Shown: one piece after another, positions 11,401 through 20,100 of the stretch
Layout of the letters: each line of letters begins with the position of its first letter
Numbering within the stretch: position 1 is the stretch's first letter
DNA from: Trifolium pratense
Lineage: Eukaryota; Streptophyta; Magnoliopsida; Fabales; Fabaceae
Assembly (NCBI RefSeq): GCF_020283565.1
Contig: NC_060061.1
Location: forward strand, 42,507,362-42,571,361
DNA length: 64,000 nucleotides
Direction of reading: 5' to 3'
The notes under the pieces: generated by a model
The model's input: only the letters and a program-made list of their open reading frames with translations
Databases searched by the model: none
What the model was told of the DNA's origin: nothing
Program-made: the position numbers and the translations under genes

Positions 11401-12089
11401 AAGTCTCTAAAGTCTATGCAAACCCTAAGTGATCCATTTTTCTTAATAACAGGAACAATGTTAGCTAACCATTCCACATACCTGGTTGTTCGAATGAACT
11501 TGCATTTGAGCAACCTTTCAATTTCTGCTTTGATCTTTGTCATGATTTCCGGTGCAAACCTCCTTGGAAGCTGCTTTACAGGTTTCTTATCTGGTCGAAG
11601 GGGTAGCCTATGCTCCACAAGATTTCTGCTTAACCCAGGCATTTCGTTATAGTCCCATGCAAAGCAGTCTCTGTATTTCTTAAGCAACTCGACCATTTTT
11701 TCTCTTAAGGTTGGGTCTATATTGGCACTAATGTAAGTTGGCCTTTTAACAGAGCCATCTCCAATATCAACCTCCTGCAAAGGGTCTTGGGCTTGCATTC
11801 TCTGAATCGAACTATGTGGATCTTTCTCAAAACCCAAAGGCTCATCATCATAGATGCAATCTAACCTTTGCTTCTTCCCATCATTTACTTCACTAGCCTC
11901 CAAGGCCAGTTCGTTCCTTAAGTCATCATTGGCTTCGACAGCCATATTTTCTTGAACATTAATGGCCTCAAGAGCCATTTTGATTCTATTCTCGGCTGCG
12001 TAAGCCGTAATTCGATCCCATGCTGGGGACTCAATCATCAAACTCATCATGGTTGACCCATCCAGACACTGGTGGGTATGCATCCTCAC
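8448..12089 (-). CDS. pol: Retrotransposon pol: RT, two RNase H domains, integrase
   Basis: This is a 1213-codon open frame. RT has its catalytic Asp in LDGYSGY (residue ~261) and a YIDD box at ~325-328. A degenerate RNase H follows at ~470-590. A second, archaeal-type RNase H at ~608-730 keeps an FDGS, NEAE and D674 pattern. Integrase has an HHCC zinc finger (H851/H858, C889/C892) and D921, D982, E1018. The dual RNase H marks the Tat lineage. The listed start is not an ATG; the ORF overlaps the end of gag-protease by 59 bases in the +1 frame, so pol is probably made by frameshifting or from a spliced RNA. No internal stops are seen, so the enzyme may be active. Confidence 0.93.
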   Translation of the reverse strand: MRMHTHQCLDGSTMMSLMIESPAWDRITAYAAENRIKMALEAINVQENMAVEANDDLRNELALEASEVNDGKKQRLDCIYDDEPLGFEKDPHSSIQRMQAQDPLQEVDIGDGSVKRPTYISANIDPTLREKMVELLKKYRDCFAWDYNEMPGLSRNLVEHRLPLRPDKKPVKQLPRRFAPEIMTKIKAEIERLLKCKFIRTTRYVEWLANIVPVIKKNGSLRVCIDFRDLNNATPKDEYSMPVAEMLVDSAAGHEYLSMLDGYSGYNQIFIDEDDVPKTAFRCPGALGTYEWVVMPFGLKNAGATYQRAMNLIFHDFIEIFMQVYIDDIVVKSASQDEHIEHLKKSFERMRKCGLKMNPLKCAFCVHAGDFLGFVVHKKGIEINQNKTKAIMETEPPGTKKQLQSLLGKVNFLRRFISNLSGKAQPFSPLLRLKKGDVFEWGMEQQKAFDDIKAYLSKPPTLMPPIRNKAMKLYIAASDSTIGSMLAQEDENGVEKVIYYLSRILNDAETRYSPIEKLCLCLYFSCTKLKQYIKPVHVYVYSHFDIIKHMLLKPILHSRIGKWALALTEYSLTYQPLRAVKGQVVADFLVDHSVAETPITYVEHEPWILYFDGSKHKHGTGIGILIISPSKIPTKFKYKINGTCSNNEAEYEALIVGLKIILDLGAKHVKIRGDSELVIRQLTKEYKCIQEHLMKYFVIAFSLLKRFDSCDIQHVPRIENQEANDLAQIASGYKVTGKKLDEIVEIKEKLISCEVIPHQLGANEPKVERADAHFDEAMTEVFVIDNLADTDWRQPIVKYIENPTGTADRKVKYRALNYTIMGNELFKKTPEGVLLKCLNENEAYVAMSNAHSGACGAHQAGHKMKWLLFRQGLYWPSMLKDCIEYAKGCQECQKHAGIQHVPASVLHSIIKPWPFRGWALDLIGEIRPASSKNQRYILVGIDYFTKWIEAVALTNVDQETVISFIQDHIIYRFGLPETITTDQGTVFVGRKMQDFAEQSGFKLMTSTPYYAQANGQVEAANKVIISLIKKHVAQKPKNWHKTLDQVLWACRNSPKESTGSTPFRLTYGHDAVLPVEIMMQSIRVQRQWELPPDHYENIMLDELTDVDEERLQALDALIRQKERIARAYNKRVKSKLFDVGDLVWKVILPMDRRDRVFGKWSPNWEGPFKISQVLSNGAYEIEELTPEKRSVNMNGKYLKKYKPMLQEITIKNE

Positions 12090-15000
12090 ACAAGGGTTTC
12101 TCTATGTCTTCCCTCTCCCAACAAAAACCATGGGTTGGATGTAACTTAACTGAGTGGTATACATTTTTCGATACCACTTCATTTGGATCGAAGGCAGCAT
12201 CTTGCTCACCACAAGGAGCAATCGAGGCCAGGTTTTTGTCGAAATTCTGTAAAGTCACAGTGCCTGTCTCTGAAACATATGCACTCTGATCTGCTTCTAC
12301 GTTCTCGACTAAACCATCTTCTCTCCAGATGATTAATCTTTGGTGCATGGTTGAGGGAACAGCTCCAACACCATGTATCCATTCTCTACCTAATAACAAA
12401 TTGTAATTAGGTTTGGCAGCTATGACCATAAACAAGGTCTTTCGAACTGTACTACCAACACAAACTTCCAACTGCACTGCCCCCAGGGAATGACCAGTTT
12501 TTCCTTCATAGTTGGCCAACACCACATTGTGGGAATGAAGGTCTGTGTCATAGAGACCTAATTTCTTCAACATGAAGTGAGGCATGATGTTCACCACAGC
12601 TCCTCCATCCACTAAGACTTTATTGATTCCCACATTATTGACTTTTGCCCTAATGAACAAAGCCTTCAAGTGGTTCTGCATTCCCAGATCTGGCTTCTCG
12701 AAGACAGCTTTTTGCTCTTCGACACAACCATTTTGCATAACATAATAACACATTGGCTTATGATCAGCCAAATTAAGGGCTTCGAAGTCCTCTTCCAGCT
12801 CATTGACTTCAGTAGGCACATCATATTCCAGTGGCAGAATGGACACCACATTGACCATGACATCAAAATCAGACCCCTCATCCAGGAGATCATCATCCTC
12901 CATGTCATCCTCATCTTCTGCCCCTCCTTGGGCATTTTCAGCTATGGGCTCTTCCAATATTATGGAGAGCCTCTCCTTTACTGGCCTCTTGGCCATTTCA
13001 ACCTTTTCAGCCTTCTGGGTTGCTACAGCCTTGCCCCCAGCCTCAGCCTCTTTTGCTGTCAACTTTTGTTTCCTCTGGAACCTTCGCCACTGAGTGCGGG
13101 TCATAGGATTCTTTCCCTTATAGTTATTCCTATAAGAGTATTTGTTGACTTCAGTGGCAGCATTCACTGTTTCCTTCCCAGCTACCACTTTTGAACCCTT
13201 GGGTTCAGATACAATGTTCACATTAACATTGCTAGAGCTTCCATTTTCCATCATCCTTCGATTAAAAGTGACGTACTGTCCACTCACCCATTGGTTAACA
13301 GGTGTTCTCCCAGATGGTTTGAAAGTGTTTTGGGGGCCTAGCCTCTGATGGATCGAAAGGCCTTTGGTAATAGGCTTTCCCCAGTTGGCCCCTTTGTAAG
13401 GCCAAGCTTTTTGATTTGGCCTAGATTTTGGCCATTTTCTCTTGTTTTCAGCATAAGGTACAACACTTTGAAGGCCTGCAGTAGCCTCTTTGTCACACAC
13501 AGCACTGCATCTAGGGCAAAGCATCACTTCAGCATTCTTCAGCTTGCACCTATTTAGGAAGTCCACCAATTCTTCCTCAGCATTGGGGTACACCTCACGT
13601 ACCCTCTTTTCATACTCCTCTTCAGGCACAGCCTTGATTGGAGCAGCAGCGTCTATCACTTCAACCATGTTGCAGTCATAGACTTCGACATAGGTAGCGT
13701 CTGCAGGTGGCAAGGGGTCTGAATCCACCTTCATTGGAGGCTTTGCCTTATCAGCATACTTCAGCCTTCCTTCATTCAGCGCTTTTTGCACCAAATCCCT
13801 GAAAACAACACATTGATAAGTTTTATGTCCCAAATAATTATGAAACTTACAATAACCTCTCTTCTTTCTTTGTTCTATTGGTGGTATTTTCATATCTTTT
13901 GGCACAATAATTTGGCCGTCAGTCACCAATAAATCAAAAATCTCATCACATTTAGTAATGTCGAAAGTATAAGTCTTTGTAACAAACTTATCATTTTTTG
14001 GTTCGATAGGATTTTTTCCATTCGACGGCCTCAACAATTTGCAAGTGTAAGGAGGCCCAGGCTTTAATTCAGCCACATTAATATCACTATCATCGAAATC
14101 TAAGTATTCATCACTCATTTCATAATCAATTTCATTATCATAGGAATCAACAAAACCTATTTCTTTCTTTTTCTGAAACTTAGAATTTCTAACTTTTTCA
14201 GCTTTTAACCTTTCGATTTGTCTCACTCTGTCAGCCAACTGTGACATGTCTCGAAGGTATTGGGTATCCAATTTCTTTCGAATTGAATAATCTAACCCAC
14301 CAGCAGCCATCTCCACTAGTTCGTGTTCAGGCACTTGAGTAAAGCACCTGGATTTCAGCAAACGAAACCTATTTAAATAGTCATCAATTGACTCTAGGTT
14401 TTTTCTTTTTACACTGGCTAACTCTTTCAGACTTATCTTGGTTTGGCCCATATAAAATTGCTCGTGGAAAATCCTTTCCAATTGGGCCCAACTATTGATC
14501 GAATTGGGAGGCAAAGTTGTAAACCAAGTAAATGCATTCTTGGTAAGCGAATTAGGAAAATACTTCATTCGCAAATTTTCATTATTCGCCAAATTCCCAG
14601 ACTCAGCTAGATACCTGGCAATATGTTCTACGGTTGACTCATTAGTGTCCCCGGCAAACTTAGTATATTTTGGGACTTTCCAACCTCTTGGTAACTCGGT
14701 TTGCAGCACATATTCAGTGAAGGCAGAGACAAAGTTTGGCCTTCGACAACCCGTGTTTAGGCCGTTTTGGGCCAAAATCGTTTCGACCATGTTAGCCAAA
14801 TTGTGTTGGCCAAGCAAATTATTGTTTTGCACCTCTCGCACTACCTCGTCAGGATCCTGGTTCCTCCTAACCATTACCACTGGAGGGTTCTGATGTACCA
14901 CTTGTGGATTTGGGTTCATAACAGGAGGGTTTTGATTTACTAATTGAGGCATTTGATTAACCTCGTGAGGATAATAGGTTTCCTCTTGTACAACTGGTGT

Positions 15001-15648
15001 AGGTGTTGGGTTAGGAACTGTTTCAGTAGCCACATAGGTTGGCCTTTGCTGCACTGGAGTCGAAGACATTGCAGGTAGTATTACTTGTGGAGTAATGGGA
15101 TTTACTCTAGGAGGTGGTGGGGGTGTCCCAAAAAAATCTGCAATTCGACTCATTTGAAATGCCAACATTTGATAACTCTCGTTGGTATTCTGAATTAATG
15201 GATTAAACACAGTACCCATTTGTTGTGTTAAGAGATTAACCATTTCATGGTTGCTCTCATCCATTTGTTGTCTCAAAGACAACACAGATGCAGTCGTTAA
15301 GGGTGTAGGAGTTACCCTTGACGAAGTATACCTATCAGATTCGAAACTTGGCATCCCTAAACCAAGTGTAGGGGGAGGCCCATACATAAAACCCTGACCT
15401 GATGGTGGTTTCGAACGTCCAAAACCAGCAGTTACGGACGGAATTGCCATAGTTGGAATTGGCAAAGTTGGAATAACATCATGCACAGTCGAAATGGTTG
15501 GACTGGAGAATATTGGAACATTCACTAACTCAGATGTTACCAAACTTTGTGGAGGTGGATCGACTCCACCACTCGAACTTGCTTCGCTACTCATCGCACT
15601 AGAACTTGGAGTTTTACTAGGATTAGATCTCTGAGTAGTTTTAACCAT
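12031..15648 (-). CDS. gag-pro: Retrotransposon gag-protease polyprotein
   Basis: This is 1205 aa from an ATG about 110 bases inside the 5' LTR. A long Pro/Gln/Asn-rich N-terminal part is followed by the retrotransposon gag domain at about residues 340-470 (WFTTLPPNSI... and a run ending near RLLKSRC). A CxFHxxxGHxTxxC zinc-type motif lies near residue 610. The aspartic protease near residue 1045 has the active-site form VDGGA, where DGG replaces the usual DTG/DSG, as is common in Tat elements. The ORF ends in TGA at 12031-12033, just inside the pol frame. It should supply the capsid and the protease that matures both polyproteins. Confidence 0.92.
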   Translation of the reverse strand: MVKTTQRSNPSKTPSSSAMSSEASSSGGVDPPPQSLVTSELVNVPIFSSPTISTVHDVIPTLPIPTMAIPSVTAGFGRSKPPSGQGFMYGPPPTLGLGMPSFESDRYTSSRVTPTPLTTASVLSLRQQMDESNHEMVNLLTQQMGTVFNPLIQNTNESYQMLAFQMSRIADFFGTPPPPPRVNPITPQVILPAMSSTPVQQRPTYVATETVPNPTPTPVVQEETYYPHEVNQMPQLVNQNPPVMNPNPQVVHQNPPVVMVRRNQDPDEVVREVQNNNLLGQHNLANMVETILAQNGLNTGCRRPNFVSAFTEYVLQTELPRGWKVPKYTKFAGDTNESTVEHIARYLAESGNLANNENLRMKYFPNSLTKNAFTWFTTLPPNSINSWAQLERIFHEQFYMGQTKISLKELASVKRKNLESIDDYLNRFRLLKSRCFTQVPEHELVEMAAGGLDYSIRKKLDTQYLRDMSQLADRVRQIERLKAEKVRNSKFQKKKEIGFVDSYDNEIDYEMSDEYLDFDDSDINVAELKPGPPYTCKLLRPSNGKNPIEPKNDKFVTKTYTFDITKCDEIFDLLVTDGQIIVPKDMKIPPIEQRKKRGYCKFHNYLGHKTYQCVVFRDLVQKALNEGRLKYADKAKPPMKVDSDPLPPADATYVEVYDCNMVEVIDAAAPIKAVPEEEYEKRVREVYPNAEEELVDFLNRCKLKNAEVMLCPRCSAVCDKEATAGLQSVVPYAENKRKWPKSRPNQKAWPYKGANWGKPITKGLSIHQRLGPQNTFKPSGRTPVNQWVSGQYVTFNRRMMENGSSSNVNVNIVSEPKGSKVVAGKETVNAATEVNKYSYRNNYKGKNPMTRTQWRRFQRKQKLTAKEAEAGGKAVATQKAEKVEMAKRPVKERLSIILEEPIAENAQGGAEDEDDMEDDDLLDEGSDFDVMVNVVSILPLEYDVPTEVNELEEDFEALNLADHKPMCYYVMQNGCVEEQKAVFEKPDLGMQNHLKALFIRAKVNNVGINKVLVDGGAVVNIMPHFMLKKLGLYDTDLHSHNVVLANYEGKTGHSLGAVQLEVCVGSTVRKTLFMVIAAKPNYNLLLGREWIHGVGAVPSTMHQRLIIWREDGLVENVEADQSAYVSETGTVTLQNFDKNLASIAPCGEQDAAFDPNEVVSKNVYHSVKLHPTHGFCWEREDIEKPLCEDAYPPVSGWVNHDEFDD

Positions 15649-15736
15649 AACCTAACTTATCATGGGTTATATGCAAGTAACAAGTTTTTTATTCCACAAT
15701 ATAAAAATAAACACAACTTTAACAAACACAAAACCA

Positions 15737-15754
15737 GTCCCACTGGGCGTGCCA
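15737..15754 (-). other. Primer-binding site of the Tat-lineage element
   Basis: On the minus strand, three bases after the 5' LTR, the sequence reads TGGCACGCCCAGTGGGAC. It begins with TGG, complementary to a tRNA CCA end. I cannot say with confidence which tRNA it matches. Confidence 0.75.
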
Positions 15755-15757
15755 ATT

Positions 15758-16539
15758 TGTTTACGTTGGAATTTGGTAAACAACCGCTAGTTTAAGTATT
15801 TAAACTCGCGAGATCAACTAGTAAATCTCAGGACAATTTTGTGTTTGTTCGTTTCAAGAAAACTGTTTGAAGGTTCGTTTGAATAAGGAAACGAACACTT
15901 AGGAATTAAAATATTTTAAAGCACACACGAGAAACTAATTCGAATCGCCTCGAAGTAGCAGTTTCTCAAGCAAGTATCTGGATTCAGACTTAGAAAAAAT
16001 TACTGGAAAACAAATTGCATTGCATTGAATGAAAAACAATTACAAATAAAGATGGTTCACAAAACATACATTTCTCCTTCGAATTCCGTTCGTTCGATCG
16101 CTGAGTACTTAGAATTTTTAGAGAGAAAGTTTGTATAAATTTTGTGACCATTGTTCAGAATGAAAAACTACTATAAATACTACTACTAAGTGGTAACTGT
16201 TTCTTGATCATCTGGACGCTCCTTCATTTGCCACGTCGACCACGTTCTCCACTTTCATCTTTCATTTCTTCAGCGCGCGCCAAGACCTTTTGGGCCGTTC
16301 GTTGTTTCTTTTTTGGGCTTGGCCCAACTATCTCTCGATTCGATTTTGCGCCTTCGATAGCCTCCTGGTAAAACCAAAACTATACGCATCCTCTACAGCT
16401 CTCGAAACGCTTTTCTGCTTCGACATAGGGAGTTCTCGACACCAACTTTGAAAGTTTTGTTTTGATAATATAACCTCCAAAATAAATATTGGACCCACCA
16501 ATTATATTTAATTGATAAATACCAAATTTATGTCCAACA
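15758..16539 (-). repeat. 5' LTR of the Tat-lineage element
   Basis: This is 782 bp, TG...CA. It should hold the promoter for gag-pol on the minus strand. A plus-strand TATAAATA lies at 16172-16179, about 940 bases upstream of the PA200 start codon and pointing toward it. Confidence 0.96.
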
Positions 16540-16544
16540 TGTAT
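16540..16544. other. Target-site duplication, right copy (TGTAT)
   Basis: Exact match to 2500-2504. Confidence 0.93.
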
Positions 16545-16576
16545 ATAAAAAAAGTTAGCTGAATCCGATTCCTGGA

Positions 16577-16860
16577 ATGCGTGTGAAAAAAATTCGATTG
16601 AAACAAGAGAATCGTCATGTATACCACATATATTTCCAACTAATATTAATTATATTATATGAGTTTAATTGATATGCACCGACGTTGTAAAATAGTTTTA
16701 CACGATCGTCCAATAAACAACCACCATTTTGCCATGTCATATCAAGAAAGTGGGGTGAAGTAAGGTGATGTGGCGGAAAACATGGTTGGTATTGATTGAC
16801 GGTGTAAAATGTGTATTTAAATTTAAATCCATATTATATTATAGGTAACATAGAAACTTG
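16577..16860. repeat. Right copy of the split tandem duplication, with an extra ~190-bp insert
   Basis: This is homologous to 2411-2504. Between 'ttaattat' and 'ggtaacatag' it contains about 190 bp (roughly 16651-16842) that are missing from the left copy. The insert is flanked by attatat-like repeats and holds 'ggtgtaaaat'-type motifs, so it is probably a MITE. The left copy then acts as its empty site. Confidence 0.5.
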
Positions 16861-17006
16861 GTAAAATAAAAAGGTTAGCTAAATCTAAATTAAATAATAA
16901 TTTTGAGTTTCACACTCTCCTCTCTCTGTCTTCGACTGAAATTTACCTTTCTTGTTCAGAAAGCACTCTAAATCTTCAATCCACACCTACACACTCTTTT
17001 TTTTTT

Positions 17007-17016
17007 TATATATAAA
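17007..17016 (+). promoter_or_regulatory. Probable TATA box of PA200
   Basis: TATATATAAA lies about 100 bases before the ATG. It is followed by a pyrimidine-rich leader with CT and CTT microsatellites (about 17057-17095), as is common in plant 5' UTRs. Confidence 0.55.
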
Positions 17017-17113
17017 TTCACATTCACAGTTCAATTCAACAAATAACTACCAAAACCTCTCTCTCTCTCTGCTTTTTCTTCTTCTTCTTCTTCATTTCTT
17101 CCCAAACCAAAAA

Positions 17114-20100
17114 ATGCATCTCTACAATGCATGGTTGCCGCCACCTGTGGCGGCTCAGACCGCCGGCGAAAGAGATTCTTTCTCACGCATCATCGCAACC
17201 GTCAACTCATCTTTCAACCGTGACGATCCCGAATCCGTCTATTCAACTCTCAGATACATCTCCGTTCTTGACCTGTCAGTTCCATTTTCAACTCCAATTT
17301 TTCAATTTCCTTTTTCTCTCTCTTAATTCGTTTGCTGATTTTCGTTTTCTTCAATTTCGTTTTTCTTTATTTTCATTTTATGCTGTTTTGTTTTTGCAGT
17401 AGGATTTAATTCACATAAATCGTTAATTTAGTTTCAATTGATTTTTTTTTTCTGCTATTTTTTTAAATTAATTTAGGTGTTAGTACTCTTTTAGAGGTAA
17501 CTGTTTGCACGATTTTTTTTTTGTTGCGATCGAATTCGAAGATGGAAGTTACTGAAACGCTATTGACTTCATGGTTTTATCACTTTTTTTGTCTTTTACC
17601 GTGTGACTTTTCACTTTTTTGTAAGCAAGTTGCAATTATGCTGAAATTACTTGAGTAGAGTGATTAATTGATTTTGATTGGTATTATTTATATATCTTTG
17701 GTTCAGCTTAATTATGAGAAATTAATGGCTTTCTATGTAGCACCGGCACTTTATATTGAAGGTGGCGCGTGTAGTGTCAGACACATATGGTTACACTCAA
17801 TCACTTCAGTTTTAAATTATTGTCAGTGTGTACTTGTCAGTATCGTATCTGGTGTCGGTGTTTGTGTCAATGCTTCATAGGTTTTGTTTTCAAAACTTTC
17901 ACTTGGGTGTACCTGTCAAAGAGAAGTGATTGATTACTTCAAATAAGCAAATCCAAACAAATAATGTTTGAGTGTTGTCAGGGTCAATTAACTGTGTATG
18001 TAACATCACATCATATATGTATAAATAATTTCATTTGTTTCACTATTTAGTTAGTTCTTTTATAACTAGTTAGTTCTTATTTTAGTTAGTATTACTCGCT
18101 CTTCATTGCATTCCAAATTGCATTATTAGTAGTGGATATGGGGTTTTCTGTTCATGGGTTGTATCCGGATGGAGTTGTTTTATGGAATTGAATCAGATGT
18201 ATGTTATTCAGTGGGAGATTCTTATTATTAGTATCCACTCGCTCTTCATTGCATTCGAAATCGCATTAGTAGTGGATATGGGGTTTTCTGTTCATAGGCT
18301 GTATTCGGATGTAGTTGGTTAATGGGATGGAATCTGACTTTTATGTGTTGTGCAGTTTCATAAAGGCGAAAAGTGACGTGTCTTTGGAAGATGTACGCAC
18401 CCTTATTCAGATGGGCCTTGAACTATTTCACATGTCCCGTAATAAGCTTTATGCTCAGGTGCTGCATTTTGTATCGAATGAGATATGCAGTTTTCTTCTT
18501 TTCATGTCTTTTCATGCTCTTAAATGAATGTGTCATTTCTTATTTATTAGGTTAGATGGGGAAATTTATTAGTCAGACTACTCAACAAGTATAGGAAAAA
18601 GATTGCACTGACTATTGAATGGAGGCCTCTATATGATACACTGATTAGCACACATTTTACCAGGTAAGGTTTATACTGTTACTGTCAATGCCGCAGCGTT
18701 AATAGGTTTAACTTTTAAGTTATTTTGCGCTGTTCATAGTTTGCGATGCCTAGCTATGGAATTTGTGATTTCTTAGCTTTGTCGTTGAAAACAGAGGGAA
18801 GAAATGAAAATAAATCCCGGTTTTTAAAACTTGAATTAAAAATAAACACAATAGTTATCCTTAATTAGTCTGGTGATTATGAATTATATTATTGTTGCAG
18901 AAGTACAGGCCCAGAAGGTTGGAGAGTAAGACAACGGCATTTTGAAACTATAACTTCACTTGTTCAGTCCTGCCGAAGATTCTTCCCATCAGGTTCTGCC
19001 TCTGAGATATGGTCTGAGTTTAAGTGAGTGCTTTGGCATTGTTTCTGTATAATGTTATTGTTGAACAAGTTTTTCTCCTTATGCCTTCATTTATTTTGTA
19101 CTTTTTATTGACTGAGTTAAATGAAAGTGAATTGTCTGTTTCCATTTAGTGGAATATTGGTGGACCCGTGTTAGAACTTTTATTTTTTTTTTAGTTTCAG
19201 CATCTTGTTTTTTTTATAATTATTTTTCTTTGGTTCAATGGATGATTTGCAGATCTTTATTGCAAAATCCATGGCATAATTCATCTTTTGAAGGATCTGG
19301 GTTTGCTAGACTGTTTCTCCCAACAAATCTGGACAATCAGGCCTTTTATACACAGTAAGAAGCATAAATTTGTTAGGAAATTTATTTTGTGTGATATCTG
19401 ATTTGATTTCCTGTGCGGTGGAGTCTTACAATTGAATTCACAGTGACTGGATTACAGAGTGTATAGACTTGTGGGAATCTATACCAAATTGCCAATTCTG
19501 GAACAGTCAGTGGGCAGATGTCATAGCTCGTGTTGTAAAAAATTACCCCGATGTTGATTGGGAGGGATTGTTGCCTTTGCTTTTTGCTAAATACTTAAAT
19601 ATGTTTGAGGTGAGCATATCGATTCTTCTAGTAATGTTAGTCTTATTTACATTTTGATTTACAGATTGATTGAATATGGTCAGAAGTACATACATGCTAT
19701 ATCTCTCTTAGACACTTCACTTAAAGATAATTTATTGTGTTGCTTTTTCTCCCCTTTTAAATATTTACAAACTAGTTTGTTATTGCAACTGGGATTTCAC
19801 CTTTTGAACATTTAAAAATGTTTTTTTTTTTAACACGTGTAGTGAAACACGTTTTTTTTTTGTTATAAGTTTGCATTAAAAAAAATAAAATTATATAAAA
19901 GTGCTTAGTGGTGAATGTCAAAAGAATGATGTTTATCTTAGAGGGCAATGCTTAGTCAAAAAAATAAAATCTTGAGGGTAATGCAGAATGTTAAGTCTTT
20001 TCACGTAATTGATCACACATATTTATACCTTATTTTTATCTTTTGATAAATACACTGGATGTACCTGCTGGTCAACTGCTGGATTCTATTGTTCATTTTT

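Larger units (their letters stand above)
2505..16539 (-). mobile_element. Complete Tat-lineage Ty3/gypsy LTR retrotransposon (14,035 bp)
   Basis: The element has two 782-bp LTRs with TG...CA ends, a 5-bp TGTAT target duplication, and a primer-binding site and polypurine tract that both place it on the minus strand. A gag-protease ORF and a pol ORF follow in that order. Pol order is RT, RNase H, a second archaeal-type RNase H, then integrase; this dual RNase H is the hallmark of the Tat (Ogre/Retand) lineage. About 5.2 kb between pol and the 3' LTR holds two genes on the opposite (plus) strand. The LTRs look identical when read side by side and both main ORFs are open, which points to very recent insertion. 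It lies about 575 bp upstream of the PA200 start codon. Confidence 0.96.

Noticed and set aside
12670..13194. Plus-strand open frame of 174 codons and other plus-strand frames across 8600-15800
   Set aside because: Shadows on the opposite strand of the gag-pol ORFs, with no family resemblance and no regulatory context.
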